Shown piece by piece: positions 27,079 through 33,892 of a stretch of 64,000 nt of DNA; within the stretch, counting starts at the first letter, position 1, and every line of letters begins with the position of its first letter. The position numbers and the translations under genes were made by a program. The notes under the pieces are model-generated. The model was not told the DNA's origin. It was given only the letters and a program-made list of their open reading frames with translations, and did not search any database. This DNA comes from an uncultured Christensenella sp. (GTDB lineage Bacteria; Bacillota; Clostridia; Christensenellales; Borkfalkiaceae), in contig CAJUME010000010.1 in NCBI GenBank assembly GCA_910587015.1, positions 124,001 to 188,000 of the forward strand, in the 5' to 3' direction.

Positions 27079-27530
27079 TTTTTGCTCCTGTTGACGGGTG
27101 TTGATAATATCGCATACGCCGCATAAAAGTATAATAGCTTTATCCCGCATTTTGGGGAATTTTTGACTTTTGGCGCAAATGTATCATTATACAGTCTAAA
27201 TCATTATACAATATGTCAAATAAAAATTCAACTGATTTATTTATAAATTTAATGGCAAATTTATATAATTTTTGTGAATTTTTATACCGCAAAAAACGAA
27301 AATTTTTAACGTTTTCAGCCTTAAATCGCCCGAAACCTATGCTTTATCCGCTTTTGACGGCGATATTTTTTACTTTATTACAATAAAAGTTATCTGCTTA
27401 CATAAATCTGTAAATTTCCGGCCCTGCAACGCCTCCATAAATTTATGCATATAAAAATGAATAAGCTTATAAATTCACAAAACCGCGGTCCGCGCGGAGA
27501 GTTTTGCGGATTATAAAACGCAAAAAAACA
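27079..27530 (-). promoter_or_regulatory. AT-rich intergenic region upstream of the giant lipoprotein gene
   Basis: About 450 bp without a credible gene. It contains an 11-bp direct repeat, atcattataca, at 27183-27193 and 27200-27210 (17-bp period). Read on the minus strand, each copy contains TATAAT, with a TTGACA (27213-27218) just upstream, so tandem -10 boxes or an operator are possible. The remaining AT-rich sequence shows nothing I can assign. Confidence 0.4.
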
Positions 27531-27550
27531 GCCCGCAAAATACGGGCCGT
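27521..27550 (-). terminator. Intrinsic terminator of the DUF11 gene pair
   Basis: On the minus strand, a short GC stem (27531-27535 with 27543-27547, extended with one mismatch) is followed by a run of seven T, 20 bp after the stop at 27567. Confidence 0.7.
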
Positions 27551-27566
27551 TTATATTTTTTACGGT

Positions 27567-28208
27567 TCAGCAACAGACGTCGTCGCAGCAATCGCAGCAA
27601 TCGCAACAGCAACAGCCGCAGCAGTCGTAGAAATAATCAAGCTTATAAAATACGCGTCTTACGGTATAGCCTTCGGGCTGTAGGGGCGCTTTCGCCGCGT
27701 CCCCGTCGGCGGTGACCGTCACAAAAACGGTATTTGTGCCCTCGGAATAGCTTACGTCCCCTCTTGCGGGGTCGTTCACGCGGTAATCAAGCGTCGCCGT
27801 CTGCGCAATTTCCGCAACCTTCGCGAATTTTTCCGCCTTTATATCGTATTCGATTACAACCTCCCCGCCGCTTGGCAAGTCGGGCAGATAAAAGCCCTTT
27901 GCAGGGTTAGGGGAGGGCTGAGCCGCCCCGTTTATTTTAACACTGCCGTCAATAAATACCGCCCCCTCGGGCAACGGCGCCTTAAAAAAGCAATCGCGCA
28001 GCGCCGCCGCGGAATTGTTTGTAAAAATTGCGGTATTGCGCACGGTTTCCCCTTTCGCAACGGAGGCTTTATCGCTTTTCAACAATTTTTGCAAGGAATA
28101 GGTTAAAATTTCTGTGCCGACGGCGTTGCTCTCAGCACCATCCGCAAGCCTTCTGCCGTCCGGCATTACGGCGTTACAGACTACATTCACCTTGTTCGGG
28201 ATAATCAT
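27567..28208 (-). CDS. DUF11-type protein with a cysteine-rich C-terminal tail
   Basis: 213 residues from the ATG at 28208, which has a GGGGGCGG purine run upstream. The longer frame would need a TTG. It carries one DUF11-like beta domain (KSDKASVAKGETVRNTAIFTN, then GAVFIDGSVKINGA, then GEVVIEYDIKAE). There is no signal peptide or membrane helix. The last 20 residues include 12 cysteines, mostly as CC pairs separated by Asp or Gly. Such a tail could bind metal or form disulfide crosslinks. Absence of a secretion signal together with a cysteine-rich tail would fit a spore-surface protein, but that is inference. It lies 15 bp after the paralogous DUF11 gene. Confidence 0.75.
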   Translation of the reverse strand: MIIPNKVNVVCNAVMPDGRRLADGAESNAVGTEILTYSLQKLLKSDKASVAKGETVRNTAIFTNNSAAALRDCFFKAPLPEGAVFIDGSVKINGAAQPSPNPAKGFYLPDLPSGGEVVIEYDIKAEKFAKVAEIAQTATLDYRVNDPARGDVSYSEGTNTVFVTVTADGDAAKAPLQPEGYTVRRVFYKLDYFYDCCGCCCCDCCDCCDDVCC

Positions 28209-28223
28209 AAGCCGCCCCCGCAA

Positions 28224-28997
28224 TTAATCGATTGTTACCCGAAAGCTTGTCGTTGCGCTGGCGGCGGGCGGCAGGTTTGCCACGCTGTAGCCTACGTCGG
28301 GACGGTATGCGGGAACGTTCTGACCGTTGATATAAACGGATTTATCAACAAAGGTAGTGCCCTGAGGAATATTATCCGTGAAATAAATATCGTTCATATC
28401 GATATTGCCCTTGTTCGTAAACGTTACGGTGTAAGTCAGCGTTTCGCCCTTGACCGCAATCGCCTTGTCTACGCTTTTCACAACCTCGAGTTTTGCGTTG
28501 ACAACGTTTACCGTAACGGCGTTGATGGGGTCGGTATAGGTTGCGATGACGCCGCTTACGGGGTCGCCTACATCGTATCGGAATACGGCAGAGTTGGTTA
28601 CGGCGGTTACCGTCGCAGGGCTGTTTATTTTCATGTCATACTCTACCGTGATTGTTTCGCCCGCATTTATTACGGGAAGAGTGACTCCCGATACAGGGTC
28701 CGCCGGCACTGCCACTCCGTTTATTTTGGTGCTCCCTTCAACAAAGCTTGCTCCCTCGGGAGCTTGGTTTATGATATAAGCCGGAGTTAACACCGTTGAC
28801 GAATTGTTGGTAACCGTGATTGTGTGGTGAACGGTTTCGCCTTCTTTTGCATAGGCCTTATCGGTCTGCATTACAGTAGTTATTTCGTCGGACAATACCT
28901 CCGTTTCGACAATGTTGCTTGTAAGACTTCCCGGCACCCCCGGCTTGTTGGGCTCTACCGCGTTGTAGGTTATGTTCGATTGATTTTGTATTTTCAT
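28224..28997 (-). CDS. Protein with two DUF11 repeats
   Basis: 257 residues, no signal peptide. Two DUF11-type domains occur in tandem (about 30-160 and 165-257). Each begins with KS/QTDKAxAxxGETxxxTxTxTN and continues with APEGASFVEGSTKING or IPQGTTFVDKSVYING. The N-terminal 30 residues (MKIQNQSNITYNAVEPNKPG) align with the start of the downstream protein (IIPNKVNVVCNAVMPDG), so the pair arose by duplication. The downstream copy has lost one repeat and gained the cysteine tail. A GGAG site lies 12 bases before the start. Proteins of this kind are common in Clostridia, and their function is not established. Confidence 0.75.
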   Translation of the reverse strand: MKIQNQSNITYNAVEPNKPGVPGSLTSNIVETEVLSDEITTVMQTDKAYAKEGETVHHTITVTNNSSTVLTPAYIINQAPEGASFVEGSTKINGVAVPADPVSGVTLPVINAGETITVEYDMKINSPATVTAVTNSAVFRYDVGDPVSGVIATYTDPINAVTVNVVNAKLEVVKSVDKAIAVKGETLTYTVTFTNKGNIDMNDIYFTDNIPQGTTFVDKSVYINGQNVPAYRPDVGYSVANLPPAASATTSFRVTID

Positions 28998-29024
28998 AAA
29001 TTTTTACGCTCCAAAAAAATAAAA

Positions 29025-29082
29025 ACTACATACCAACCCCCTTTACGGGAGCCGAATATGTAGTAATAAAAATAAAATATGC
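29025..29082 (-). promoter_or_regulatory. Inverted repeat and sigma-E-like promoter candidate upstream of the DUF11 pair
   Basis: An 8-bp inverted repeat, actacata/tatgtagt (29025-29032 and 29057-29064), encloses a CCC/GGG stem. It is followed on the minus strand by a T-rich run and the GGAG site, so it could act as an attenuator. Overlapping it, GCATATT (29076-29082), 15 bp and CATATTCG (29053-29060) resemble the Bacillus sigma-E pattern (KMATATT, 13-15 bp, CATACANT): the -35 is perfect and the -10 partial. The two readings exclude each other in part, since the -10 falls in the stem. Confidence 0.35.
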
Positions 29083-29142
29083 AAAAAAACTATTCAGTTA
29101 TAGCTTACTTTATTATATGAGCGCTTTTATATAAATGTGTAC

Positions 29143-29174
29143 AAAAATCGCAACCCGCGCAGGTTGTAACGGGT
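29143..29174 (-). terminator. Weak intrinsic terminator
   Basis: Stem caacc/ggttg (29151-29155 with 29162-29166) followed on the minus strand by ATTTTTG, just after the stop at 29183. Confidence 0.5.
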
Positions 29175-29182
29175 CTTTTTGC

Positions 29183-29800
29183 TTATTGTATAATATAAAA
29201 ACCTTCTTGCTTAAATATCGGTTTTATTTCGGTAAAATCTGCGGGCGGGGCGTCCGCAATGCTTATCTCGTCCCAAGCCCAGCTGCCGATAAATTCAATG
29301 GTAGTGTCGTCTGAAACCTCGTCAAGGGTTCCGCCGCCGTAATCGTTGCCAATGCAAGTTAAAATGGGCAGCGGGTGTATGCACCAGTCAGCATCCATCA
29401 AGCTGTTTTGATAGTATAATGAACAATCCACATATTGCTTTTTGGTATAATTTATAAGGTACAAGCCTGCAAGATTGAAGTCGGAGGCGGTCACGGCACA
29501 GCCCTTCTTTCTGCATTTAACGCACAGCTCTCCTATTTGGTCGCAACTGAGCCCGTTATAAAAGCCCTCGTTCTCTTCGTCCTCACCGCTTACATAGTCG
29601 CCCAGCCATACCGCGCGGCTTTTATCCTTGCGGGCGTATATTTCGGCACATATTCCGTTTACAAAGTAATTATACCACCAGCTGTGCTCCATAAGCTTTG
29701 CGCCCTCGGTCTCGGTTTTGCCGTTGACAATAACCTTACCGCTATAGACCTTGAATTCTCCGTCCTGACTTTTGACAACCGTCTTAAAATACTGCCCCAT
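29183..29800 (-). CDS. Uncharacterised cytoplasmic protein (GQYF start)
   Basis: 205 residues beginning MGQYFKTVV, with KLMEHSWW at about 36-43 and VWLGDYVSGED at about 63-73. I recall this pattern from small uncharacterised proteins of gut Firmicutes that start with GQYF. It has several cysteines (CDQIGELCVKCRKKGC region) and no signal peptide or membrane helix. The ribosome site AAGGGGGA precedes the ATG. It lies downstream of the tRNA-Arg gene but behind a strong terminator. No function can be assigned. Confidence 0.65.
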   Translation of the reverse strand: MGQYFKTVVKSQDGEFKVYSGKVIVNGKTETEGAKLMEHSWWYNYFVNGICAEIYARKDKSRAVWLGDYVSGEDEENEGFYNGLSCDQIGELCVKCRKKGCAVTASDFNLAGLYLINYTKKQYVDCSLYYQNSLMDADWCIHPLPILTCIGNDYGGGTLDEVSDDTTIEFIGSWAWDEISIADAPPADFTEIKPIFKQEGFYIIQ

Positions 29801-29828
29801 AAATCCCCCTTATTTTTATTTATAATTT

Positions 29829-29858
29829 ACTCGGCGGTTTAGTGATAAACCGCCGAGT
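29829..29858. terminator. Terminator after tRNA-Arg
   Basis: A perfect 12-bp stem (29829-29840 with 29847-29858) and a 6-base loop, directly downstream of the tRNA on the minus strand. Confidence 0.8.
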
Positions 29859-29861
29859 ATT

Positions 29862-29937
29862 TGGTGCGTCCGCCGAGGCTCGAACTCGGAACATCGGCGT
29901 CGGAGGCCGAGATTTTATCCAATTAGACTACGGGCGC
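29862..29937 (-). tRNA. tRNA-Arg (anticodon CCG), slightly degenerate
   Basis: 76 bases including an encoded ACCA end. On the minus strand the acceptor is GCGCCCG with CGGACGC (one C-A mismatch at the fourth pair). The anticodon stem TCGGC/GCCGA has loop CTCCGAC, giving anticodon CCG, which reads CGG. The T-arm CCGAG/CTCGG has loop TTCGAGC. The D-arm GTCT...AAAT pairs poorly (one U-A at each inner position, a C-A mismatch and a G-U). It lies 22 bp after the DUF4250 gene and may share its transcript. Confidence 0.8.
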
Positions 29938-29959
29938 AATATTAATTTTATTATCGGCG

Positions 29960-30142
29960 CTATTTGCGCACAAACGCATTCGCTTTGGCGTCGTAGCAGT
30001 ACTCAAGCGCGCCGAGCCTTGCGCAGATTTCGCTCAAAGACGCGCCCTCGCTGCTGCACAGCTCTTCAAGAGAAGAATACTCGTCCCTCAGCCTTGTATT
30101 CACAACGGAAAGCAAAATAAAATCGTCTTGCGGCAAGCTCAT
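29960..30142 (-). CDS. DUF4250 small protein
   Basis: 60 residues (MSLPQDDFILLSVVNTRLRD start), matching the DUF4250 family of small clostridial proteins with the LLSVVNxxLRDxYxSLxELC pattern. It has no membrane helix. The start at 30142 has no Shine-Dalgarno sequence. TATAAT (minus strand, 30149-30154) lies exactly six bases before the ATG, so the mRNA is probably leaderless. It is divergent from mnmA and read towards the tRNA-Arg gene. Function unknown. Confidence 0.75.
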   Translation of the reverse strand: MSLPQDDFILLSVVNTRLRDEYSSLEELCSSEGASLSEICARLGALEYCYDAKANAFVRK

Positions 30143-30148
30143 AACGCT

Positions 30149-30199
30149 ATTATAGCACATTTTAAAATAATTGCAAATATTAAAGGGCTGTGCTATAAT
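30149..30199. promoter_or_regulatory. Divergent promoters of mnmA and the DUF4250 gene sharing one palindromic -35
   Basis: TTGCAA at 30171-30176 is its own reverse complement. Rightward it pairs with TATAAT at 30194-30199 (17 bp, preceded by TG as an extended -10). Leftward it pairs with TATAAT at 30149-30154 (16 bp). Each -10 ends six bases before an ATG. Confidence 0.75.
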
Positions 30200-30205
30200 A
30201 ATTTT

Positions 30206-31282
30206 ATGAACGGCAAGACGGTTGTTGTGGGAATGAGCGGCGGCGTGGATTCGTCTGTGGCGGCATACCTTTTAAAAGAACAAGGCTACAACGTAATAGG
30301 GCTTTTTATGATGAACTGGGAGGAATCCGACCCCGACGGCGCGTGCACGGCGGAGGGCGATTATGCGGACGTGCAACGGGTTTGCGCCGCGCTGTCCATA
30401 CCCTACTATTCGGTAAATTTTGCCGCGCAATACCGCGAAAGGGTTTTTGCGCATTTCCTTGCCGAATATAAGGCGGGCAGAACCCCCAACCCCGACGTTT
30501 TGTGCAACCGCGAGATTAAGTTCGGGCCGTTCCGCGAGTACGCGCTGTCCATGGGCGCGGACTATATTGCGACGGGGCACTACTGCGGAGTTGCGCACGA
30601 GAACGGCAGAAACTGCCTTTTAAAGGTTAAGGACGCGGGCAAAGACCAGACCTATTTTTTGAATCAGGTGCGGGAATATCAGCTGAATAACGTTATTTTC
30701 CCCCTTGCAGACCTTGACAAAAGCGAGGTCAGAAAAATTGCCGGGGACAACGGTCTTGCCACGGCGAAAAAGAAGGATTCCACAGGAATATGCTTTATCG
30801 GGGAGCGGAATTTCCGCAAATTTTTGCAGGAATATCTGCCCGCGCAAAGCGGAAAAATCGTTACCTTGAACGGCGAAACGGTCGGCGAGCATATCGGACT
30901 TATGTATTACACGTTAGGCCAGCGCAAGGGCCTTGACCTCGGCGGAAAGCATGGCGAGGAAGGGCGTTGGTTCGTAGTTAAAAAGGACTTGAAAAACAAT
31001 ATTTTATACGTTTCCCACGGGGACGAGGGCCCGCTGTATTCGCGCGCGTGTAAGGCTTCGGGGCTGAATTGGATAGGATATATGCCCCAACAAACGATAT
31101 TTTGCACGGCGAAATTCCGCTACCGCCAGCCCGAACAAAAGGTTAAAGTGACGCTGAACGGCGAAACGGCTTTAATCGAATTTGCCGAGCCGCAGCGCGC
31201 CGTAACCGAGGGGCAGTATGCGGTGCTTTACGATGAAACCCGTTGCCTCGGCGGAGGAGTTATCGAGGAAGTTATATTTTAA
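30206..31282 (+). CDS. mnmA: tRNA-specific 2-thiouridylase MnmA
   Basis: 358 residues, full length. It thiolates U34 of Lys, Glu and Gln tRNAs. The PP-loop SGGVDSS is at 11-17, the first catalytic cysteine C100 in NPDVLCNREIKFG, the second C196 in DSTGICFIGE, and the family TLGQRKGLDLGG segment is present. The start at 30206 was chosen over an upstream in-frame start because homologues begin here. There is no ribosome site, but a strong extended -10 lies six bases upstream, predicting a leaderless transcript. A GC-rich palindrome follows as terminator. Confidence 0.95.
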   Translation: MNGKTVVVGMSGGVDSSVAAYLLKEQGYNVIGLFMMNWEESDPDGACTAEGDYADVQRVCAALSIPYYSVNFAAQYRERVFAHFLAEYKAGRTPNPDVLCNREIKFGPFREYALSMGADYIATGHYCGVAHENGRNCLLKVKDAGKDQTYFLNQVREYQLNNVIFPLADLDKSEVRKIAGDNGLATAKKKDSTGICFIGERNFRKFLQEYLPAQSGKIVTLNGETVGEHIGLMYYTLGQRKGLDLGGKHGEEGRWFVVKKDLKNNILYVSHGDEGPLYSRACKASGLNWIGYMPQQTIFCTAKFRYRQPEQKVKVTLNGETALIEFAEPQRAVTEGQYAVLYDETRCLGGGVIEEVIF

Positions 31283-31305
31283 TTAGTTTTTCAATTAAAA
31301 AATGC

Positions 31306-31334
31306 GCGGCGCGGGGCTAAATGCCCCGCGCCGC
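31306..31334. terminator. GC-rich palindrome, copy 1 (mnmA terminator)
   Basis: A 12-bp perfect GC stem (31306-31317 with 31323-31334) with loop taaat. The whole 29-base sequence recurs identically at 32242-32270. T-rich sequence follows on the plus strand. Confidence 0.8.
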
Positions 31335-31355
31335 TTAACTTTTTAGTTTAAACGT

Positions 31356-31826
31356 TTAAACTTTTAATTTAAAAGTGTACGTTACGCCTGTTATGTAATC
31401 TGCCATGGCGGACATCATTTGCTTCATTTGTTCGGTTAACTCCGCCGAATACGTAAACTCGCTTTCGTCTTCGGAAAGAATACAAACTATTCCGTCTGTG
31501 CCGTTGCCGCCCACTATCGTAATCTTTTTGCCCTCCTGAGTGTAATTCATTTCCGCGCTTTGCCCCATAGCAACCATTTTACACTTTCCGCGGTTATCAA
31601 ACGAATAAGTATTGTTTTTAATTATAGCGTTCAGCGAGGACGTAACGCTGTCCAACGCGTTTTTCAAGGCTTCGGGAGCGTCGTCCGAAAGAGTGTACTC
31701 GCAATCCACGCACCCGTAGGTTTTGCCCGCGACCGAATAGTCCACCGTTTTATTGCATGCCGATAAAGCAATACAAACTGTTAACGCGGCAACCGCCGCA
31801 ATAAGTGTTGATAAAAGTTTTTTCAT
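31356..31826 (-). CDS. Small lipoprotein
   Basis: 156 residues. The lipoprotein signal ends LSAC at about residue 24. The mature part has three further cysteines (YGCVDCEY, GKCKM) and reads like a small beta-barrel or lipocalin-like domain (YTLSDDAPEALKNALDSV, NTYSFDNRGKCKMVAMG, KKITIVGGNGTDGIVC). No family is recognised. AAGGAG precedes the start. It is divergent from the HTH regulator at 31939, with overlapping promoters, so it is probably that regulator's target. Confidence 0.75.
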   Translation of the reverse strand: MKKLLSTLIAAVAALTVCIALSACNKTVDYSVAGKTYGCVDCEYTLSDDAPEALKNALDSVTSSLNAIIKNNTYSFDNRGKCKMVAMGQSAEMNYTQEGKKITIVGGNGTDGIVCILSEDESEFTYSAELTEQMKQMMSAMADYITGVTYTFKLKV

Positions 31827-31861
31827 AAGTATTCTCCTTATAATATGTTTTTGTGTAACAG

Positions 31862-31917
31862 ATTATAACGTATTTACGTAATGTTTGTCAAGGTTTTTGC
31901 GTAATAATTATAACGTA
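31862..31917. promoter_or_regulatory. Overlapping divergent promoters with a repeated operator-like element
   Basis: Leftward: TTGACA (31886-31891), 18 bp, TATAAT (31862-31867), reading to the lipoprotein. Rightward: TTGTCA (31885-31890), 18 bp, TATAAC (31909-31914), reading to the HTH gene. The 11-mer attataacgta occurs at 31862-31872 and 31907-31917, covering both -10 boxes. Confidence 0.7.
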
Positions 31918-31938
31918 AATGTGTAATAAACTATACAT

Positions 31939-32238
31939 ATGAATATTATAGAAAGAATAGAGGAACTGAGAAAAGAACGCGGGTGGACAAAATACCGCCT
32001 TGCAGAGGAGGCTATGCTTACGCACTCTACCCTTGCCGCGATATACGTGAGGCAAACCCCGCCGAAAATTGAAATTCTGGAAATGATTTGCAATGCGTTC
32101 GGAATAACGCTGGCGCAGTTTTTTGCAAGCAACGACGATGCGGAAATAGTAAGCGAACACGAACGCGAGCTGTTAAGGCGGTACCGAAGGCTTCCCGAAG
32201 AAAAAAAGAAAGCCATTTTTACTTTAACGGAAAATTAA
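31939..32238 (+). CDS. XRE-family helix-turn-helix regulator
   Basis: 99 residues. An HTH_3 domain fills residues 3-60 (ERIEELRKERGWTKYRLAEE, then HSTLAAIYVRQTPPKIEILEMICNAFGITLAQFF). A short charged C-terminal tail ends in a LLRRYRRLPEEKKKAIF stretch common in small clostridial XRE proteins. There is no ribosome site, and the predicted leader is only about 17 bases. It probably represses itself and the divergent lipoprotein through the repeated 11-mer at their -10 boxes (inference). Confidence 0.88.
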   Translation: MNIIERIEELRKERGWTKYRLAEEAMLTHSTLAAIYVRQTPPKIEILEMICNAFGITLAQFFASNDDAEIVSEHERELLRRYRRLPEEKKKAIFTLTEN

Positions 32239-32241
32239 ACG

Positions 32242-32270
32242 GCGGCGCGGGGCTAAATGCCCCGCGCCGC
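32242..32270. repeat. GC-rich palindrome, copy 2
   Basis: Identical over 29 bases to 31306-31334, in the same orientation (it is a palindrome apart from the loop). It starts 4 bp after the HTH stop and probably acts as its terminator. Confidence 0.8.
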
Positions 32271-32285
32271 TTCTTATTATGTATT

Positions 32286-32792
32286 TCAATCTTTATTGCC
32301 TTTGGTTTTGTTGTAGCCTTTTGCGTATGCCTCGAAGGTTGCGATTGTGTCGCGCTCCAACGCGTTAAGCGAGCGGTATCCGCTGTGCTTAAGCCCGATA
32401 ATTTTAATTGTAAACTCGTCGCCGTACTTATAATCGGCGTAGACGTCGCCGTTGCCCTTGCCCGTAAAGTGCATATTCACTCTGTCCAGCACCTTTTTGC
32501 CCTGCCCGACGTAATACATGCTTTTTGTTACGTTAAAAAGCACATAAACGCCCTCGAAATTCAGTCTGTTGTGTCGGCGGCGGTCTCCGCCGAAGGTCTG
32601 CGCGCGCAGTTTGATAAACTCCTGCGGGGTAAGCTCCGCTTTTGTTTTTGAAAGCTTTTTTACCTTCTGCTTAATCTTTTGTTGTTTTTCGCGCTCTTTC
32701 CGCCGTTTGCGGGTGCGCAGACGGTAAAAGCCATACGCCGCCACCACCGTCACCGCAATAACCAAAAGCGCAATTATAGTTTCCTTGGGCAA
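32286..32792 (-). CDS. Membrane-anchored GIY-YIG domain protein
   Basis: 168 residues from a TTG at 32792, six bases after the stop of the M42 peptidase gene. This is the only plausible start, though its ribosome site is weak. A membrane helix lies at about 5-23, followed by a Lys/Arg-rich linker to about 60. The GIY-YIG domain follows: GVY at 81-83, YVG at 94-96, R104, H108, E146 and N161 in the positions expected of active nucleases. GIY-YIG domains cut DNA or RNA. In the similar B. subtilis neighbourhood a short GIY-YIG gene (yazA) sits between trmN- and rsmI-type genes. The membrane anchor is unusual and its substrate is unknown. Confidence 0.8.
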   Translation of the reverse strand: MPKETIIALLVIAVTVVAAYGFYRLRTRKRRKEREKQQKIKQKVKKLSKTKAELTPQEFIKLRAQTFGGDRRRHNRLNFEGVYVLFNVTKSMYYVGQGKKVLDRVNMHFTGKGNGDVYADYKYGDEFTIKIIGLKHSGYRSLNALERDTIATFEAYAKGYNKTKGNKD

Positions 32793-32795
32793 CTT

Positions 32796-33857
32796 TTAAA
32801 AACCTTTTATAATATCCTCTGTAAGCGATTTGCACAGCGCAACGCCAAAACCGACGTTGCTGTTGAAATCCTCAACTGCCGCAATGCAGTTAAAGGTATG
32901 GATATACCTTACGGGTATACCCGCAACTATTACGGGCGTTCCGCCGTTTGCGGAAACGATATACGCGCCGTTATTGCCCCCGCCGGAGCGCACCGCCATC
33001 TGCACCTTAATGCCGTTCTCCTCCGCCGTCTTTTGCGCAAATGCGGTAAAACGCGGCGTGCAGATAACCGTTCTGTCCATATGCCGAAGCATAACCCCGC
33101 CGTGAAGCGCGTCCTGCACCATATACGGCGGCGCAATGGTATCGTCCGCGGGACAGCCCTCGAAGCAGATTGCCGCAAGCGGCTTCAAGCGGTGCATAGC
33201 CGCGGTAATTCCGCGCTCGCCCACCTCCTCCTGAGAGGACACAACCGCAACCACGTCCAACGGCAGCTTTTCCTTTTGCAGAAGCTTTAAGCATTTAAGC
33301 ATAGCCGCAACGCCGAGTCTGTCGTCAAACGCTTTACCCTGCAATATGCCGTGCTTTTCGTTATATTCGAACAAGGAAAGCGGGACGGCGGGCGCGCCGA
33401 CCTTAATGCCCAGCTCCTCTGCCTCATTTGCGCTGCACGCGCCTACGTCTATCGTTAAATTATCGTAGGAAACGGGCGCGTTTTTCTGCTCCGCGCTCAT
33501 CAAATGGGGCGGCGCGGCGGCAATTACCCCCGATATATAGCCCGTTTTTGTGTAAATCTGCACCTTTGAGGAGGGCAAAGCCTTCTCGTTCCAGCCGCCT
33601 ATGGGCACAAACCGCAGAGTGCCGTCCGGCTTGATTGCCTGCACCATAAAGCCGACCTCGTCCGAATGCGCGTCAAGCAAAATATAGGGGCGGTTGCCCT
33701 TGTTATAGTGCGGACGGATGTACAGATTGCGCATGCTGTCCTCTTCGAAATCGCAGAAGTCGCCGCAGTATTCCCTTGCTATTGCAAGCACCTCGTCCTC
33801 GAAGCCGGAAGCCCCGCGCGCCTGCGTAAGCTTTTCGATAAGCTGAATGTCGTTCAT
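32796..33857 (-). CDS. M42-family metallo-aminopeptidase
   Basis: 353 residues, full length. Ligands of the two-metal site are visible: H64 and D66 in LLDAHSDEVGF, the AFDDRLG aspartate, the SSQEEVGERG glutamates, and the late histidine in RYIHTFNC. M42 enzymes (PepA, YsdC, FrvX) are cytoplasmic, tetrahedral dodecamers that trim peptides. This enzyme could finish the breakdown of peptides brought in by the Opp system, although it is not in that operon. AAGGAAG precedes the ATG. Confidence 0.92.
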   Translation of the reverse strand: MNDIQLIEKLTQARGASGFEDEVLAIAREYCGDFCDFEEDSMRNLYIRPHYNKGNRPYILLDAHSDEVGFMVQAIKPDGTLRFVPIGGWNEKALPSSKVQIYTKTGYISGVIAAAPPHLMSAEQKNAPVSYDNLTIDVGACSANEAEELGIKVGAPAVPLSLFEYNEKHGILQGKAFDDRLGVAAMLKCLKLLQKEKLPLDVVAVVSSQEEVGERGITAAMHRLKPLAAICFEGCPADDTIAPPYMVQDALHGGVMLRHMDRTVICTPRFTAFAQKTAEENGIKVQMAVRSGGGNNGAYIVSANGGTPVIVAGIPVRYIHTFNCIAAVEDFNSNVGFGVALCKSLTEDIIKGF

Positions 33858-33892
33858 GTTATTCTTCCTTTTTATAAATTATTAATCGCGCA

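Noticed and set aside
27079..27150. 24-residue N-terminal extension of the giant lipoprotein
   Set aside because: It would bury the lipoprotein signal. The ATG at 27078 has an AGGAG site and begins a textbook signal peptide.
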